From assembly GCA_036401755.1 (NCBI GenBank), contig DASWUD010000156.1:1-21857 (forward strand): 21,857 nt of DNA. Reading direction: 5' to 3'. The first letter of the stretch is position 1; each line of letters starts with the position of its first letter. Under the pieces are notes generated by a model. The model saw only the letters and a program-made list of their open reading frames with translations. It was not told the DNA's origin and searched no databases. Positions 7,607 through 14,340 of this stretch are shown piece after piece. A program made the position numbers and the translations under genes. This DNA is from DASWUD01 sp036401755 (GTDB lineage: Bacteria > Pseudomonadota > Gammaproteobacteria > Thiohalomonadales > Thiohalomonadaceae).

Positions 7607-8578
7607 TCAGTGGGGCAGGGTATCGCCACGCAACCGCCCCCAGTCGATGGTCTTGCCCGTGGCCACCTGGTCGGCCCAGCCTGCCAGGGTGGCGGCGCGC
7701 TCATCACGGCCGGTGGTCCGGCAGATCTCTGCCAGCTGGCGCAGGTTGTTACTGCTGCCACCGCGATCCAGCAGCGCCAGACGCACCGCCAGGGCGCGCT
7801 GGTAGCGGTCCTCAGCCTCCGTCAGAGCACCGCTCGCCTGCAACTGGGCCCCCCACTCCTCCAGGGTGGCGGCGATACAGCGGCGTGAGGGGAGCGCCTT
7901 GCAAAGTTCGAGGGCCTGTTGCAGGTGGAGCGAGGCACTGGCATGGTCGCCGCCACGCAGCGCCAGCGCGGCACGAAATCGCTCCAGTCGTGCGGCGGCT
8001 TGGCTAGCGCCATCCCCGTTAATGCCTTTTTCCAGCCGACCTGTCCAAGTGGCCGGCTCCTCACCCCCCAGCGCAAACGCCACGCTGGTGCGATTGATCA
8101 GGGCCTCGCGCTGGATCGCGGCATCGACAGCAGGGGGAGGGGCACTGCCACCCTGCTGCGGCGGTAACAGCGACTCACTCAGGGTGCGTGCCAACGCCAT
8201 GTCGCCCCTGGCCAGGGCCAATGATGAGTGCAGCAACGCCAGGCGCGGCCGGTAACTGACCCGCTCATCGGCCGCGAGCAGCTCGGCCTGCTCGAGGTGG
8301 CGCTGCGCGGCATCGAGATTGCCGACGGCGAGGGCCACCTCCACCAGGTTGATGCGGCTCTGCAATTGTCCCTCGGCACTGTCGAGCCCCTGATAGTGGC
8401 TCAGCGCCTTGGTGAAGAAGGTAGCCGCCTCCAGCAGTTCGTCATTACGATAGGCCATGACGCCTCGCGCAAGCAGTCGCTCACCTTCGACCACGGCTGC
8501 AGGGCGTTGCGGCGCAGAGCCACAGCCGGTCAGCGCCAACAGCAGAAAAATGCCAAGAAGCAGTGTATTTGGTTTCAT
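7607..8578 (-). CDS. TPR-like lipoprotein of the MCE operon
   Basis: The 323-residue protein begins with a lipoprotein signal peptide (MKPNTLLLGIFLLLALTGCG; lipobox LTGC, Cys19). The mature part is almost all helical and Ala/Leu-rich, with repeated helix pairs reminiscent of tetratricopeptide repeats: GVMAYRNDELLEAATFFTKAL, INLVEVALAVGNLDAAQRHLEQ, LALARGDMALARTLSES and later LRGGDHASASLHLQQALELC (each quoted only in part). Its ATG overlaps the stop of the MlaD-like gene (ATGA at 8575-8578), so it belongs to the operon. Other MCE systems often have a different accessory lipoprotein (PqiC/ABC-auxiliary type); this one looks instead like a periplasmic TPR scaffold. A role in bridging the MCE protein to the outer membrane is inference only. 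Confidence 0.75.
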   Translation of the reverse strand: MKPNTLLLGIFLLLALTGCGSAPQRPAAVVEGERLLARGVMAYRNDELLEAATFFTKALSHYQGLDSAEGQLQSRINLVEVALAVGNLDAAQRHLEQAELLAADERVSYRPRLALLHSSLALARGDMALARTLSESLLPPQQGGSAPPPAVDAAIQREALINRTSVAFALGGEEPATWTGRLEKGINGDGASQAAARLERFRAALALRGGDHASASLHLQQALELCKALPSRRCIAATLEEWGAQLQASGALTEAEDRYQRALAVRLALLDRGGSSNNLRQLAEICRTTGRDERAATLAGWADQVATGKTIDWGRLRGDTLPH

Positions 8579-9561
8579 TTGGCGGGTTGCGCCTCGATCA
8601 TGGTCTGTGAGGCCCCATCGGGAAGTGACGAGGAGAGCGGCCAGATAGTCTGCATCCCCTCCAGCGTGCGATTGGTCTCATCCAGCAAGGTCTGCATGCG
8701 ATTGACCAGTTCCGGCAACTGCTGCAACTCCACGTTCACCGAGCTCACGGTCGTATCCATCTGCCCTACCAGGTCACGCGACTCGGCCACCAGCCCATCG
8801 GCGTTCTTCACCAGAGGCGCGAGCTCGGCCAGGCGCTGATCGGCCTTGGCAAGTGTTGCCTCCAGCGATTTGATGGCACCCGCCACCTGCTGCTCCATCG
8901 CCCGGTCCTGAACCAGGCGTCCCACCGTCCCCTTGCCGGCGGCCATCTGGTCGGTCAGGGTGCGCAGGTTTTGGGCGCTAATCGCCAGGTCACGCGACAT
9001 CACCTGCACATCCGCCGGATTGATGGCGGAGGTGATCGCACTGGTGTTGTCGACGATCTGCTCCAGCTTCCTTACCACCGGCGTAAAGCTGGCAATCAGT
9101 TCATCGATGGAGAGCGGCTCATCGATGGGCAGTGCCGCCCCCTCCTTGAGCAGCGGTTGCTGCGGCGAACCGGCACTGATCTCGATGGCCGCCTTGCCGA
9201 GCACCGACAGCTTGCTCATCGAGGCGCGCGAATCGGCGCGCACCAGATCATTGAATTTGTCATAAACGAACAGTGTCAGGCGAAGGCGATGGTCCTCGGC
9301 GATATCGATGGCGCTGACCCGCCCCACCTCGATACCGGAAAGATTGACCACCGACTCAGTGGAGATCCCCTGGGCATTTCTCAGATAGACCTTGTAGTAG
9401 ACCTTCTTCTCGAAGAGATTGGTGGTACGGCTGTTGGCGAAGATCAGCGCGATGAGGATCACCAGCGCTATCAGCACGAAGGCGCCAACCAGGCGCTCAC
9501 GCGCCTTCTGGCCCAGTCGGTGAATGTAGTGTATGGGTCTGTTGTTATTGCTTTGTGACAT
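8575..9561 (-). CDS. MlaD-like MCE-domain substrate-binding protein
   Basis: The chosen ATG (MSQSNNNRPIHYI) has GAGGA about eight bases upstream, overlapping the stop of the ABC gene, and gives 328 residues. The frame stays open upstream to 9795, but that part is antisense-like sequence inside the ABC gene. One membrane segment (LVGAFVLIALVILIALIFAN) near residues 24-43 anchors it. The MCE domain follows: YYKVYLRNAQGISTESVVNL, GIEVGRVSAIDI and later SVLGKAAIEIS. The rest is a long helical region (SLEATLAKADQRLAELAPLV and SSVNVELQQLPELVNRMQTLL, partial quotes) as in MCE proteins that form hexameric lipid tunnels. It sits between the ABC subunit and the lipoprotein with coupling at both ends. 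It is longer than E. coli MlaD and closer to single-MCE proteins with helical tails. Confidence 0.88.
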   Translation of the reverse strand: MSQSNNNRPIHYIHRLGQKARERLVGAFVLIALVILIALIFANSRTTNLFEKKVYYKVYLRNAQGISTESVVNLSGIEVGRVSAIDIAEDHRLRLTLFVYDKFNDLVRADSRASMSKLSVLGKAAIEISAGSPQQPLLKEGAALPIDEPLSIDELIASFTPVVRKLEQIVDNTSAITSAINPADVQVMSRDLAISAQNLRTLTDQMAAGKGTVGRLVQDRAMEQQVAGAIKSLEATLAKADQRLAELAPLVKNADGLVAESRDLVGQMDTTVSSVNVELQQLPELVNRMQTLLDETNRTLEGMQTIWPLSSSLPDGASQTMIEAQPAK

Positions 9562-9565
9562 CCGT

Positions 9566-10309
9566 TCAATCCTCAAAAGCGGAACAGACATGCTGCTCCC
9601 GCTCGACAAACTCCCGCACCTCAGGCACACCGCTGGTGCGCAACTGGGTCCAATTGGCAAAGAGCCATTGCCGCTCGGCACCGATAAAGACCACCTGCCG
9701 GGCAGCAGCCGCCAGCAGCGGGTCATTACTGGCCACCACCAACGCACGCACGCCGGGTGCCACGGCCGTGAGAATATATTCACGCAACCTGACACGCGAG
9801 CGGTTGTCGAGCCCGAGCAGCGGCTGCTCGATAAAGAGCAACCCCGGCTCCAGAATCAGTGCCCGCGCCAGCAACAGCATGCGCTGCTGCAACTCCGGCA
9901 TGAATGCGGGCAGTACGCGATGATCATAACCGCCGCCCATCTGCTCGAGCAGCCGCTGCACCTGCAGCATCAATGTCTGCTCGTTGACATCAAAGTGATA
10001 CAGTGCCGGCAGCATCACGTTGCGCACCCCGTCGAGCACCGACAGCAGGGGTGCCCGCGGCGTGACATAGCCAACGCACCGGCGCAATGCGCGCCCGCCG
10101 TATTCATCAGCGCTGGGCGATGCCCCGAGCAGGGTTACCTCACCGCGCGCTGCCGGAATGACCCCCGCCACCATCTGCAGATAGCGCACCAGACGCTCCT
10201 CATCGTTGCCCAGCAGCACGGTGAGTCCCGCGCCGATGGCGAGGTCGAGCGGGGCATCCCCATCGCCGGGCTGTGCGCCACGCACCGCCCCTAACGTCGA
10301 GTCGCTCAT
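9566..10309 (-). CDS. MlaF-like ABC subunit with all catalytic motifs lost (pseudo-ATPase)
   Basis: At 247 residues it has the length and spacing of an MlaF/Mkl ATP-binding subunit and aligns by eye without gaps around the nucleotide site (LDLAIGAGLTVLLG..., ARGEVTLLG; LLARALILEP; LLGLD). Every catalytic motif is altered. The Walker A position (10187-10210, residues 34-41) reads GNDEERLV instead of GxxGxGK[ST]. The Q-loop glutamine is Thr83. The signature LSGGx is FMPEL (136-140). The Walker B DE pair is EQ (161-162). The H-loop His is Asn195. The frame is intact, with ATGA overlap to the MlaE gene upstream and a 4-base gap to the MCE gene, so it is not decaying. ATP hydrolysis by this subunit is unlikely; a structural or regulatory role, or pairing with another ATPase, is inference. 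Confidence 0.85.
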   Translation of the reverse strand: MSDSTLGAVRGAQPGDGDAPLDLAIGAGLTVLLGNDEERLVRYLQMVAGVIPAARGEVTLLGASPSADEYGGRALRRCVGYVTPRAPLLSVLDGVRNVMLPALYHFDVNEQTLMLQVQRLLEQMGGGYDHRVLPAFMPELQQRMLLLARALILEPGLLFIEQPLLGLDNRSRVRLREYILTAVAPGVRALVVASNDPLLAAAARQVVFIGAERQWLFANWTQLRTSGVPEVREFVEREQHVCSAFED

Positions 10310-11106
10310 TGCACCGCCAAGGCCACCAGCCCATCGATGATGAAGATCAGCATCAGGCTGTTGACGATGGCCCGCTGGGTCTGTTGTGGCACCTCGGTGG
10401 GTGATGCGGTGATCTGCAGGGCGTGAAAACAGCCCGCCGCACCGATGATGAGGCCGAACAGCAGATCCTTGATGATGAAGCCGATCAGCTGCACAGGGTC
10501 GAAGGCGAGCGGGATCGCCACCAGATAGCGGAAGTGGCTCGCCGAACTGAACAGCGCACTGAACAGCACGCCGCTGACAATGGCGAACACTGCGAAGTAG
10601 ACCGACAGCATCAGCTGCGAGATCACCACGCCGGCCAGGCGCGGGCGGATAAAGTAATCGCGAATGTCGATGCCGAGCAGCGCCAGCCCCTCCACCTCGC
10701 GATGCAGTTTCATGTTACCCAGGTCGACGGTGATGGCCGAGCCGGAACGGCCGATGACGATGATCGCCGCCAGCAGCGGGCTCAACTCCAGCCCCACCAG
10801 CTGAGTGATCATGCGGATCACATCGGCCTCGGTGCCGAACGCCTGAACCAGCAGGATCAACTGGGTGGTAATGCTCGCCCCCACCGCCAGGGCAAGGAGC
10901 GAAATAGCCGGCAGGGCATCGATGCCGGTGAAGATGATCTGGGCGATGATGGTGTTGTAGGCGGCGCGATTGAAAGTGCCGCGCCAGTCGCTCAGGGCGT
11001 TGAGGGTGAAACTGATCAGGTCGATAAGATAGAGCAGCATGTCGAGCACCGCCCGTCCAATGGCATCCACTGGCCCCCATAGAGCCGCGCCCTTGTTTTC
11101 TGTCAC
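10306..11106 (-). CDS. MlaE-like ABC permease
   Basis: The 266-residue protein is an MlaE/YrbE permease. It has an N-terminal amphipathic segment, then hydrophobic segments, with the family-typical core IIAQIIFTGIDALPAISLLALA, ELSPLLAAIIVIGRSGSAI and PRLAGVVISQLML (partial quotes). The segment RSGSAITVDLGNMKLHREVEGLALLGID matches the conserved coupling region that contacts the ATPase in related transporters. The start is GTG at 11106 with GGGAAGG just upstream. It is the first gene of the MCE operon and shares an ATGA overlap with the degenerate ABC subunit. MlaE proteins move lipid between the inner membrane and the MCE tunnel. Nothing in the permease itself looks damaged, in contrast to its partner. 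Confidence 0.9.
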   Translation of the reverse strand: MTENKGAALWGPVDAIGRAVLDMLLYLIDLISFTLNALSDWRGTFNRAAYNTIIAQIIFTGIDALPAISLLALAVGASITTQLILLVQAFGTEADVIRMITQLVGLELSPLLAAIIVIGRSGSAITVDLGNMKLHREVEGLALLGIDIRDYFIRPRLAGVVISQLMLSVYFAVFAIVSGVLFSALFSSASHFRYLVAIPLAFDPVQLIGFIIKDLLFGLIIGAAGCFHALQITASPTEVPQQTQRAIVNSLMLIFIIDGLVALAVQ

Positions 11107-11141
11107 GCCCTTCCCACCCTCAACAAAATGTGAAGGTGTTC

Positions 11142-11170
11142 ACTATAACCAGCCGCCTACCGCCAGCCAA
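11142..11170 (-). promoter_or_regulatory. Candidate sigma-70 promoter of the MCE operon
   Basis: On the minus strand TTGGCT (11165-11170), a 17-base spacer and TATAGT (11142-11147) lie 35 to 65 bases before the GTG start of the MlaE-like gene and directly after the terminator of the ammonium transporter gene. Spacing is ideal and the -10 is good. Confidence 0.5.
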
Positions 11171-11172
11171 CC

Positions 11173-11197
11173 AAAAAAAGGGCCGCTCACGCGGCCC
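11173..11197 (-). terminator. Rho-independent terminator after the ammonium transporter gene
   Basis: On the minus strand GGGCCGC, a four-base loop and GCGGCCC form a perfect seven-pair GC-rich stem followed by seven T residues. It lies about 65 bases past the transporter stop and just before the MCE operon promoter. Confidence 0.9.
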
Positions 11198-11262
11198 ACC
11201 TGCTCCCCCCGGGTAAAACTGTTACTTCGTACTCATCGTGAGCACCATCAAATGAAGATGCG

Positions 11263-12459
11263 CTAACGGTCGTAGCTCGGCTCCGCCGCCACCTTGTGGA
11301 TGGAGAGGTCAGCGCCGTTGTACTCCTCCTCATCGGAGAGGCGGATCCCCACCCCCCACTTGAGCAGGCCGTAGACCGCCAGGCCGCCAGCGAAGGCAAT
11401 GGTCACCCCAAGTGCCGTGCCAGCAAGTTGCGACAGGAAGCTTACCCCCCCCATGCCGCCCAGCGCTTCGAGCCCAAACAGGCCGGCAGCCAGGCCGCCC
11501 AGGGCACCGCACAGACCGTGCAGCGGCCATACCCCCAGCACATCATCGATCCGCCAGCGATTCTGGGTGACGGTGAAGGCCCAGACGAAGAGCAGGCCGG
11601 CCAGGGTGCCAGTCACCAGTGCCCCCAAAGGGTGCATCAGGTCAGAGCCGGCACAAACCGCCACCAGACCGGCGAGCGGTCCATTGTGGACAAAACCAGG
11701 ATCGTTCTTGCCGGCGAGGAGAGCGGCAAGTGTGCCACCCACCATCGCCATCAGCGAGTTGACCGCCACCAGCCCCGAGATCCCACCGATCTTCTGCGCC
11801 GACATCACATTGAAGCCGAACCAGCCGACGGTGAGGATCCAGGCACCGAGTGCCAGGAAAGGGATACTCGAGGGCGGATGGGCATAGATCTCGCCATTTC
11901 TGCCGTAACGCCCCTTGCGGTGGCCGAGCAGCAGCACCGCACCGAGGGCGATCCAGCCGCCCACCGCATGGACCACCACCGAACCGGCGAAGTCGTGGAA
12001 GGGGGCGCCGAAGGTTGCCTCCAGCCACCCCTGAATCCCGAAGTTGCCGTTCCAGGCGATCCCCTCAAAGAAGGGGTAGACCAGCGCCACCAGCGCGAAG
12101 GTGGCGGCCAGTTGCGGCTGGAAGCGAGCCCGCTCGGCAATCCCGCCAGAGATGATGGCGGGAATGGCCGCGGCAAAGGTGAGCAGGAAGAAGAACTTCA
12201 CCAATCCATAGCCGTTCATGCCACTGAGGCTCTGGGCGCCGCTGAAGAAGTGGACCCCGTAGGCGACGCCATAACCGATAAAAAAATAGGCCAGGGTCGA
12301 GACGGCGAAATCGGCCAGAATCTTCACCAGGGCGTTGACCTGGTTCTTCTTGCGCACCGTTCCCACCTCGAGAAAGGCGAAGCCCGCATGCATGGCCAGC
12401 ACCATAATGGCACCCAGCAGGATGAACAGAACATCGTTGGCTGCACTGCTTTGTTCCAT
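11263..12459 (-). CDS. amtB: Ammonium transporter, Amt family
   Basis: The 398-residue membrane protein has eleven hydrophobic stretches and typical Amt sequence: LGAIMVLAMHAGFAFLEVG, VRKKNQVNALVKILADF, PAIISGGIAERARF and DFAGSVVVHAVGGWIALGAV. The two pore histidines are visible in VVHAVGG and PLHGLCGALGG. It has a GGGAG ribosome binding site before ATG. No glnK (PII) gene accompanies it, although amtB is often paired with glnK; glnK may be elsewhere or the transporter stands alone. It is followed by a strong terminator and preceded by sigma-54/NtrC-like sites, so nitrogen-limitation control is likely. The substrate is ammonium/ammonia by family. Confidence 0.93.
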   Translation of the reverse strand: MEQSSAANDVLFILLGAIMVLAMHAGFAFLEVGTVRKKNQVNALVKILADFAVSTLAYFFIGYGVAYGVHFFSGAQSLSGMNGYGLVKFFFLLTFAAAIPAIISGGIAERARFQPQLAATFALVALVYPFFEGIAWNGNFGIQGWLEATFGAPFHDFAGSVVVHAVGGWIALGAVLLLGHRKGRYGRNGEIYAHPPSSIPFLALGAWILTVGWFGFNVMSAQKIGGISGLVAVNSLMAMVGGTLAALLAGKNDPGFVHNGPLAGLVAVCAGSDLMHPLGALVTGTLAGLLFVWAFTVTQNRWRIDDVLGVWPLHGLCGALGGLAAGLFGLEALGGMGGVSFLSQLAGTALGVTIAFAGGLAVYGLLKWGVGIRLSDEEEYNGADLSIHKVAAEPSYDR

Positions 12460-12495
12460 GGTGGCTCCCGTCTTGAGTCAGAGTGGAGCAACCAC

Positions 12496-12511
12496 AGCAA
12501 TAACTGCACCA
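12496..12511 (-). promoter_or_regulatory. Candidate sigma-54 promoter of the ammonium transporter gene
   Basis: On the minus strand TGGTGCAGTTATTGCT places GG and GC exactly ten bases apart and fits TGGcacgNNNNTTGCW at the invariant positions (-24 GG, -12 GC, plus TTGCT). It would start transcription about 25 bases before the ATG, upstream of the GGGAG ribosome binding site. Support is strengthened by the NtrC-like palindromes at 12506-12520 and 12577-12591. Confidence 0.6.
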
Positions 12512-12520
12512 ATTCTGTGC
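12506..12520. promoter_or_regulatory. NtrC-like palindrome overlapping the sigma-54 promoter
   Basis: GCAC-CAATTCT-GTGC matches the GCAC-N7-GTGC core of NtrC sites (consensus TGCACCANNNTGGTGCA). It overlaps the -24 side of the candidate promoter, so binding here could limit rather than activate initiation. Confidence 0.45.
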
Positions 12521-12576
12521 TGCCCTTATAAATCAACCACCTGGGGCAAACAGGAACCCTTGTCGCCACCGCTTGT

Positions 12577-12591
12577 GCACCATTAGCGTGC
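12577..12591. promoter_or_regulatory. NtrC-like enhancer palindrome
   Basis: GCAC-CATTAGC-GTGC has the same GCAC-N7-GTGC core as the promoter-proximal copy. It lies about 100 bases upstream of the predicted transcription start, the distance expected of an NtrC enhancer. Confidence 0.5.
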
Positions 12592-12638
12592 TATCAGCTC
12601 AGGAAACACCCCAAAATGGGGCGAGTGCATTGGCCGAA

Positions 12639-12666
12639 GTGCCCGGGAGCTCGCACTCCCGCGCAC
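12639..12666 (-). terminator. Hairpin after the DksA-like gene, possible terminator
   Basis: GTGCCCGGGAG and CTCCCGCGCAC form an 11-pair stem with one mismatch and a six-base loop, 15 bases past the stop. There is no T-run directly after it. A second small stem (CCCC-N5-GGGG, 12609-12621) follows with a short TGTTT. Termination is plausible but not typical. Confidence 0.35.
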
Positions 12667-12681
12667 CACGGGGTGAAAACT

Positions 12682-13077
12682 TCAGAGGGAGGGCTTGTTC
12701 TCTTCGGTGAAGAGCTTTTCATGGCGCTCCTGATCGGCGAGGCAGCGACGTGCGGTGGGATAAGCCTCCAGGCGGGAAAAAGGAATAGTGGTGGCGCAAT
12801 CCTCGCAAATGCCATAGCTGCCCATGTTGATGCGCTCCAGTGCCGACTCCACCTCACGCAGCTCTTGGATCAGCCGCCCCACCATGCTGATGTTCACATC
12901 GGCCAGCAGATCGGCCACCGACTCATCGCCGGTATCGTGCACCTGTCCGGCCAGATCGCCGTACTGTTCCGCGTCATTACGCAGCAGCTCCTCACGGATC
13001 AGGGCACGCAGCCGACTGCGCTCCTCGCCCAGGCGGGACTTCATGGTGTTCAACTGCTCTGTGCTCAGATGGTTCAT
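12682..13077 (-). CDS. DksA/TraR-family zinc-finger-like protein with C-C-C-D metal site
   Basis: The chosen ATG (MNHLSTEQLNTMK) has AGAGAGA upstream and gives 131 residues; the frame is open further upstream but overlaps moaE. Residues 5-85 are helical and coiled-coil-like (LIQELREVESALERINMGSYG). A zinc-finger segment follows: C91-x2-C94-x17-C112-x2, where the fourth metal ligand is Asp115 instead of Cys. DksA/TraR proteins enter the RNA polymerase secondary channel and alter initiation, usually with ppGpp. The acidic tip residues of classical DksA are not clearly preserved, so function as a true DksA is uncertain; it resembles the shorter DksA-like homologues. It lies 17 bases after moaE and may be in its transcript. 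Confidence 0.8.
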   Translation of the reverse strand: MNHLSTEQLNTMKSRLGEERSRLRALIREELLRNDAEQYGDLAGQVHDTGDESVADLLADVNISMVGRLIQELREVESALERINMGSYGICEDCATTIPFSRLEAYPTARRCLADQERHEKLFTEENKPSL

Positions 13078-13094
13078 CAATCTCTCTCTTTTTA

Positions 13095-13532
13095 TTAATA
13101 ACCGGAACGGTTTTTTTCCACCCAGCGGGTTCCTTGCTCCAGACGCTCCTTTTTCCAGAACGGAGCGCTGGACTTGAGCTCTTCCATGATGTGGCGGCAC
13201 GCCTCGAACGCCTCCTTGCGGTGGGCCGACCAGACCGCCACCAGCACAATCGGATCAGCAGGATTGAGCTCTCCGACCCGATGCACCACCAGGGCATCAT
13301 CTAGCGCCCAGCGCGCGATGGCGTTTGCAACGATCTTTTCCAGGTGCCGCTCGGTCATGCCGGGATAGTGTTCCAGGGTCATGCCGCGCACCGTATCGCC
13401 CTCGTTGAAATCGCGCATGGTGCCAATGAAGACCGCGGTGGCGCCGTAACGCCCCGCTGCCAGCACCTCACGTTCGTGGGCCTGCAGTAGCTCCCACGGG
13501 GCAAAAGGCGTGCTGCGCACTTCGATCTTCAT
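13095..13532 (-). CDS. moaE: Molybdopterin synthase catalytic subunit
   Basis: MoaE inserts the dithiolene sulfurs, supplied by MoaD thiocarboxylate, into precursor Z to give molybdopterin. The 145-residue protein shows FIGTMRDFNEGDTVRGMTLEHYPGM (partial), VVHRVGEL, VAVWSAHRKEAFEACRHIMEELK (partial) and PFWKKE, containing the Arg/Lys residues of the active site. The ATG follows directly on the moaD TGA without a gap, so translation is coupled. Length is normal. Confidence 0.95.
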   Translation of the reverse strand: MKIEVRSTPFAPWELLQAHEREVLAAGRYGATAVFIGTMRDFNEGDTVRGMTLEHYPGMTERHLEKIVANAIARWALDDALVVHRVGELNPADPIVLVAVWSAHRKEAFEACRHIMEELKSSAPFWKKERLEQGTRWVEKNRSGY

Positions 13533-13766
13533 TCAGCCTCCGGTCACCGGCGGGAAGAAGGCAACCTCGTCGCCGCTCTTTACCGGATGGTTTTGATCGG
13601 CATACTCCATGTTGATGGCCACCAGCACATTGGCCGGCAGCGCCTTGCCGCCCGAGGCCTGCAGCCAGACATCGGCGGCGGTGGCTACCTCGCCGATCTC
13701 GACGGTGGCCCCGTCGCACCCCATCTGCTCCTTCAGACTGGCAAAAAATTTTACTTGTACGGTCAT
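13533..13766 (-). CDS. moaD: Molybdopterin synthase sulfur-carrier subunit
   Basis: This 77-residue ubiquitin-like protein ends in the obligatory Gly-Gly (FFPPVTGG), which is thiocarboxylated by MoeB. Core strands TVQVKFFASLKEQMG and the late KSGDEVAFFPP segment fit the family. It is immediately followed by moaE and is divergent from moaC, with 85 bases between the two starts. Confidence 0.94.
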   Translation of the reverse strand: MTVQVKFFASLKEQMGCDGATVEIGEVATAADVWLQASGGKALPANVLVAINMEYADQNHPVKSGDEVAFFPPVTGG

Positions 13767-13851
13767 GATGGCGCCCTTTCGCTGGCGTGGTTTACACCCT
13801 GTGAACTAGCAGCCTATCATGGATGAATCTTTCAGCTAAAGCGCCACTTTC

Positions 13852-14331
13852 ATGAGCAAATTGAGCCATTTCAACAGCGCCGGCGAAGCCCACATGGTCG
13901 ATGTGGGTGACAAGGCCGTCACCCAGCGCACCGCCATTGCCGAGGGGCGCATCGTCATGCAACCCGAGACGCTGCACATCATCGAGCAGGGCACCGCCAA
14001 GAAGGGCGACGTGCTTGGCGTGGCGCGTATCGCCGGCATCATGGCCGCCAAGAAGACCGCCGACCTGATCCCACTCTGCCACCCGCTGGTGCTCTCCAAG
14101 GTCAGTATCGACCTACAGCCGCGTACCGCGGATAACGCCGTCTGGTGCCGCGCCACGGTACAGACCAGCGGTCAGACCGGCGTGGAGATGGAGGCACTCA
14201 CCGCCGTGCAGATCGCCCTGCTGACCATCTATGACATGTGCAAGGCCGTCGACAAGGGGATGACCATCGAAGGGGTGCGCCTGCTGGAGAAGCGCGGTGG
14301 CAAGTCGGGCCATTGGCAGCGCTCCGAGTGA
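13852..14331 (+). CDS. moaC: Cyclic pyranopterin monophosphate synthase
   Basis: MoaC forms cyclic pyranopterin monophosphate from the MoaA product. The 159-residue protein shows MVDVGDKAVTQRTAIAEG, GTAKKGDVLGVARIAGIMAAK (partial), LIPLCHPL, GVEMEALTAVQIALLTIYDM (partial) and CKAVDKGM, including the His/Asp/Lys active-site residues. It is divergent from moaDE. No moaA or moaB is in the window. The intergenic region is too short for a molybdenum cofactor riboswitch and shows no clear promoter motif. The gene ends 9 bases before the convergent nitroreductase gene. Confidence 0.96.
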   Translation: MSKLSHFNSAGEAHMVDVGDKAVTQRTAIAEGRIVMQPETLHIIEQGTAKKGDVLGVARIAGIMAAKKTADLIPLCHPLVLSKVSIDLQPRTADNAVWCRATVQTSGQTGVEMEALTAVQIALLTIYDMCKAVDKGMTIEGVRLLEKRGGKSGHWQRSE

Positions 14332-14340
14332 TCCCCAGCC

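Noticed and set aside
9562..9795. N-terminal extension of the MCE protein up to 9795
   Set aside because: It overlaps the ABC-like gene, is Trp/Arg/Cys-rich and has no ribosome binding site; the ATG at 9561 has GAGGA upstream.
10187..10210. Loss of Walker A as a frameshift or sequencing artefact
   Set aside because: The surrounding frame is continuous and aligns without gaps on both sides, and the Q-loop, signature, Walker B and H-loop are altered independently, which a single error cannot explain.
11296..12531. Long plus-strand open frame (411 codons) opposite the ammonium transporter gene
   Set aside because: Its product is low-complexity and rich in Gln/His/Arg/Gly, without any motif; it is an antisense shadow of a clear Amt gene in GC-rich DNA.
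12609..12621. CCCC-N5-GGGG stem as a separate terminator
   Set aside because: Four-pair stem with only a short TGTTT after it on the minus strand; too weak to list alone.
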